Below, in pieces: positions 61,689 through 64,000 of a DNA stretch of 64,000 bases. Origin of the DNA: Burkholderiales bacterium (GTDB lineage: Bacteria > Pseudomonadota > Gammaproteobacteria > Burkholderiales > UBA11063); the NCBI GenBank assembly GCA_020697255.1, contig JAJFBE010000001.1, positions 310,001-374,000 of the forward strand, in the 5' to 3' direction. Under the pieces are notes generated by a model that saw nothing but the letters and a program-made list of their open reading frames with translations, ran no database searches and was not told the origin of the DNA. Position 1 is the first letter of the stretch, and every line of letters starts with the position of its first letter. The translations under genes were made by a program, and so were the position numbers.

Positions 61689-64000
61689 ATGAAGAGTTTC
61701 TACCTCAAACTTCTATTGCTACTGCTAGGTATGGCAGTAGCTGGCGGGTTAATTCTGTTTATAATGATCTCGGCTATCTATCCAAAACTTCCTAGTATGG
61801 ATGAACTACGCAACTACCAGCCAAAGCTACCGCTTCAAGTATATTCTGCTGATAATGTATTACTTGGCCAGTTTGGTCAGGAGCGCAGGATTTTTATAAG
61901 CTATAACCAAACGCCTAAAATGCTTGTTAATGCCATATTAGCCGCTGAAGATGAAAGATTTTTCAAACATGGCGGGTTTGATGTGCTGGGTATAATGCGT
62001 GCAGCGCTTAGTAATATTACTTCCGGACACGTAAAATCGGGCGCAAGTACTATTACTATGCAAGTTGCCAAAAACTTCTTTTTAAGCTCACAAAAAACTT
62101 ATTCACGTAAATTCAACGAATTACTACTTTCTTATAAAATAGAAAAATCCCTGACAAAAGAACAGGTTTTGGAACTATATATTAACCAAATCTATCTCGG
62201 GCAACGAGCCTACGGCTTTGCCGAAGCTTCATTAACTTATTTTGGCAAGCCCCTGGATAAGTTAAGTATCGCCCAATATGCAGTTTTGGCTGGATTACCT
62301 AAAGCACCTTCAGCTTACAATCCGGTAGTTAATAGAAAACGCTCAGAAGAAAGAACAATGTATGTATTGGGCCGCATGAAAGCCAATCATTCAATTAGTG
62401 AATCAGAGTATGAAAGAGCTATTCACGAAAAAATTTCAGTAGTCCGTGGCTCGCTCCATGATTCTACTGATTCAGGCGGCTATGTTGCCGAAATGGTAAG
62501 GCAAATGCTCTTTGCTAAATATGGTGATAGTATCTACACCAAAGGCTATAAAGTTTATACCACTGTTGACAGTAAGTTGCAAGAAGCAGCTTATGCCGCT
62601 CTGCGCGCCGGGCTTTTGCAATATGATGCAACAACCGGTTATAAGGGGGCGGAAGATCAGCTAAATATTAGTAATTCCAGCAGTAATGACAGCCTGACAG
62701 ACCAGGTAATTTTTTCCCAGTTTGATGATTTATCTGATTTTGGTGACTTATTGGCAGCTATAGTGCTAGAAGCTGATAATAACCATGTTAAGGTTCGTAT
62801 CAGGGACGGTAACGAAATAACATTTAGTGGAAAAGACCTCGATTTTATTCGTAAATATATAAACTCAGGAGGAGATAAACAAGTGGCCCGTGGCTCTGTC
62901 ATACGCGTACAAAATTATAATAATAAATGGCGAATCACCCAAATGCCGGTGGTTGAAGGCGCGTTAGTCGCAATTAACCCTAATGACGGTGCCATCAGGA
63001 CATTAGTTGGTGGTTTTGATTTTACCAAAAATAATTATAACCATGTAACGCAGGCTAAACGTCAACCCGGGTCGAGTTTTAAACCATTTATATACTCTGC
63101 AGCCTTGGAAAATGGCTTAGCTGCTAATACCATAATTAATGACAGCCCGGTATGTTACCCGGATAATGGCAACCAATGGTGCCCAAGAAATGATGATGAT
63201 GACTTTTTAGGTCCCATATCACTTCGACAGGCTATGACATTATCCCGCAATGTGGCTACCGTTAAAATATTAAATAAAATTACGCCTCAAACAGCTATTG
63301 ATTATGTAAGCAAATTTGGTTTTGATAAAGCGCAATTTCAACCATACCTGACTATGGCTCTAGGAGTTATTGAACTTACACCACTACAAATGGCAACAGG
63401 ATATGCAGTATTTGCCAATGGCGGATATCTGGTACAGCCATATTTTATACAAAAGATAACCGATAATAACGGCAATGTGCTTGCCCAAACCCAGAATATA
63501 GATATTCATAAATCTCCTTCAGTAATTGATCCGCGTAATGCTTATATCATGAATAGTATAATGCAGGATGTTGCACGCTATGGCACAGGACATAAAGCTT
63601 ATGCCGAACTAAAGCGTGATGATATTGCCGGTAAAACCGGTACTACAACCGATGCAAAAGATGTATGGTTTGATGGTTATACCCCAAATCTGGTAACGAT
63701 TACCTGGGTTGGCTATGATCAGCCAAAATCATTGGGTGCACATCAATATGGCGCTACCCTGGCTCTACCGATCTGGATTAACTTTATGCGCCAGGCGCTA
63801 AATAATACTCCGCAAAGCAGCCACAACATGCCAGATGGTATAACCGTTATCCCCCACTCTACCTGGAAAAATAATGATGAATATGTCTATGCCAATACAA
63901 GCCCGCTTACTAACTTGGATGATGGGTCTAATAGTAGCGTACCTGATGCCAGCGAATCTCCGGAAGAGGCTAAAAGTAGCGATGCGCCTGATAAGCCATC
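61689..64000 (+). CDS. mrcA: penicillin-binding protein 1A, 3' end outside the window
   Basis: At least 770 codons of a bifunctional class A PBP. N-terminal membrane anchor (FYLKLLLLLLGMAVAGGLIL), glycosyltransferase motif ILAAEDERFFKHGG and STITMQVAKNFF-type GASTITMQ, then the transpeptidase with GSSFKPF (Ser-x-x-Lys), SRN and AGKTGTTTDAKD (KTG). ATG 61689 gives MKSFYLKLLL; an ATG at 61685 in another frame soon stops. The gene runs off the end within the C-terminal tail (ESPEEAKSSD). Confidence 0.94.
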   Translation, partial: MKSFYLKLLLLLLGMAVAGGLILFIMISAIYPKLPSMDELRNYQPKLPLQVYSADNVLLGQFGQERRIFISYNQTPKMLVNAILAAEDERFFKHGGFDVLGIMRAALSNITSGHVKSGASTITMQVAKNFFLSSQKTYSRKFNELLLSYKIEKSLTKEQVLELYINQIYLGQRAYGFAEASLTYFGKPLDKLSIAQYAVLAGLPKAPSAYNPVVNRKRSEERTMYVLGRMKANHSISESEYERAIHEKISVVRGSLHDSTDSGGYVAEMVRQMLFAKYGDSIYTKGYKVYTTVDSKLQEAAYAALRAGLLQYDATTGYKGAEDQLNISNSSSNDSLTDQVIFSQFDDLSDFGDLLAAIVLEADNNHVKVRIRDGNEITFSGKDLDFIRKYINSGGDKQVARGSVIRVQNYNNKWRITQMPVVEGALVAINPNDGAIRTLVGGFDFTKNNYNHVTQAKRQPGSSFKPFIYSAALENGLAANTIINDSPVCYPDNGNQWCPRNDDDDFLGPISLRQAMTLSRNVATVKILNKITPQTAIDYVSKFGFDKAQFQPYLTMALGVIELTPLQMATGYAVFANGGYLVQPYFIQKITDNNGNVLAQTQNIDIHKSPSVIDPRNAYIMNSIMQDVARYGTGHKAYAELKRDDIAGKTGTTTDAKDVWFDGYTPNLVTITWVGYDQPKSLGAHQYGATLALPIWINFMRQALNNTPQSSHNMPDGITVIPHSTWKNNDEYVYANTSPLTNLDDGSNSSVPDASESPEEAKSSDAPDKP

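Noticed and set aside
61685-61780. ATG at 61685 as the PBP1A start
   Set aside because: It is in another frame; the frame stops soon, whereas ATG 61689 begins the membrane anchor.

Overview
This window is a 64 kb stretch of an AT-rich chromosome from a Gram-negative proteobacterium. The kdsless order hinT-tatA-tatB-tatC, the TrpR-type repressor, the PBP1A gene and GATC/GGGATGACA-type palindromic repeats (reminiscent of neisserial dRS3-like repeats) suggest a low-GC betaproteobacterium, possibly in or near Neisseriales. That placement is an inference from gene content; no 16S gene is present. Codes are standard (TGA is used as a stop, TGG as Trp).

Layout. 1-0.2 kb: tRNA-Arg(TCT) and tRNA-Pro(TGG) on the minus strand behind a strong promoter. 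0.37-7 kb: a minus-strand aromatic supra-cluster, aroB, then two tandem DAHP synthases, a divergent prephenate dehydratase-like gene, a stand-alone chorismate mutase, aroC and aroA, tightly packed with ATGA overlaps. 7-11 kb: an exported protein, kbl-tdh (threonine to glycine) and a GST. 11.2-12.7 kb: an AAA/DUF4143 ATPase gene enclosed by direct repeats. 13-17.8 kb: MFS pump, TetR regulator, SDR and S9 peptidase. 18-36 kb: an accessory region of small detoxification-type enzymes (GSTs, YCII, VOC, ABM, SDR, hydrolases, methyltransferases, a class A beta-lactamase, an AbiE-like toxin-antitoxin pair) mixed with many decayed genes (amidase frameshift, TDT transporter nonsense codon, hydrolase, AlbA-type and beta-lactamase-family relics). 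Four minus-strand genes here share one promoter/operator architecture.

36.4-44.9 kb: one apparent trp operon, trpR-trpE-trpG-trpDC-trpFB-trpA-DAHP synthase (type I beta)-S24 peptidase, with its own repressor as first gene, a consensus -35 box and an 18-bp perfect palindrome over the -10. The TrpR has five 21-residue tandem repeats at its N-terminus, and both trpDC and trpFB are gene fusions. The window therefore holds three DAHP synthases and most of the path from DAHP to chorismate (aroB, aroC, aroA) and on to tryptophan.

45-64 kb: exported protein, PAS sensor kinase with receiver domain, proA-tsaD, DUF945 protein, then a plus-strand run hinT-tatABC-CPA2 antiporter-SIMPL protein-pyrH-guaA-AlbA/HATPase protein, two paralogous exported proteins, and the 5' part of a PBP1A gene cut by the window edge.

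Dispersed palindromic repeats ending in GGRATGACA occur about ten times; two of them supply the C-terminal codons of genes (trpA and the prephenate dehydratase-like gene) and one probably lies inside the trpF part of trpFB.
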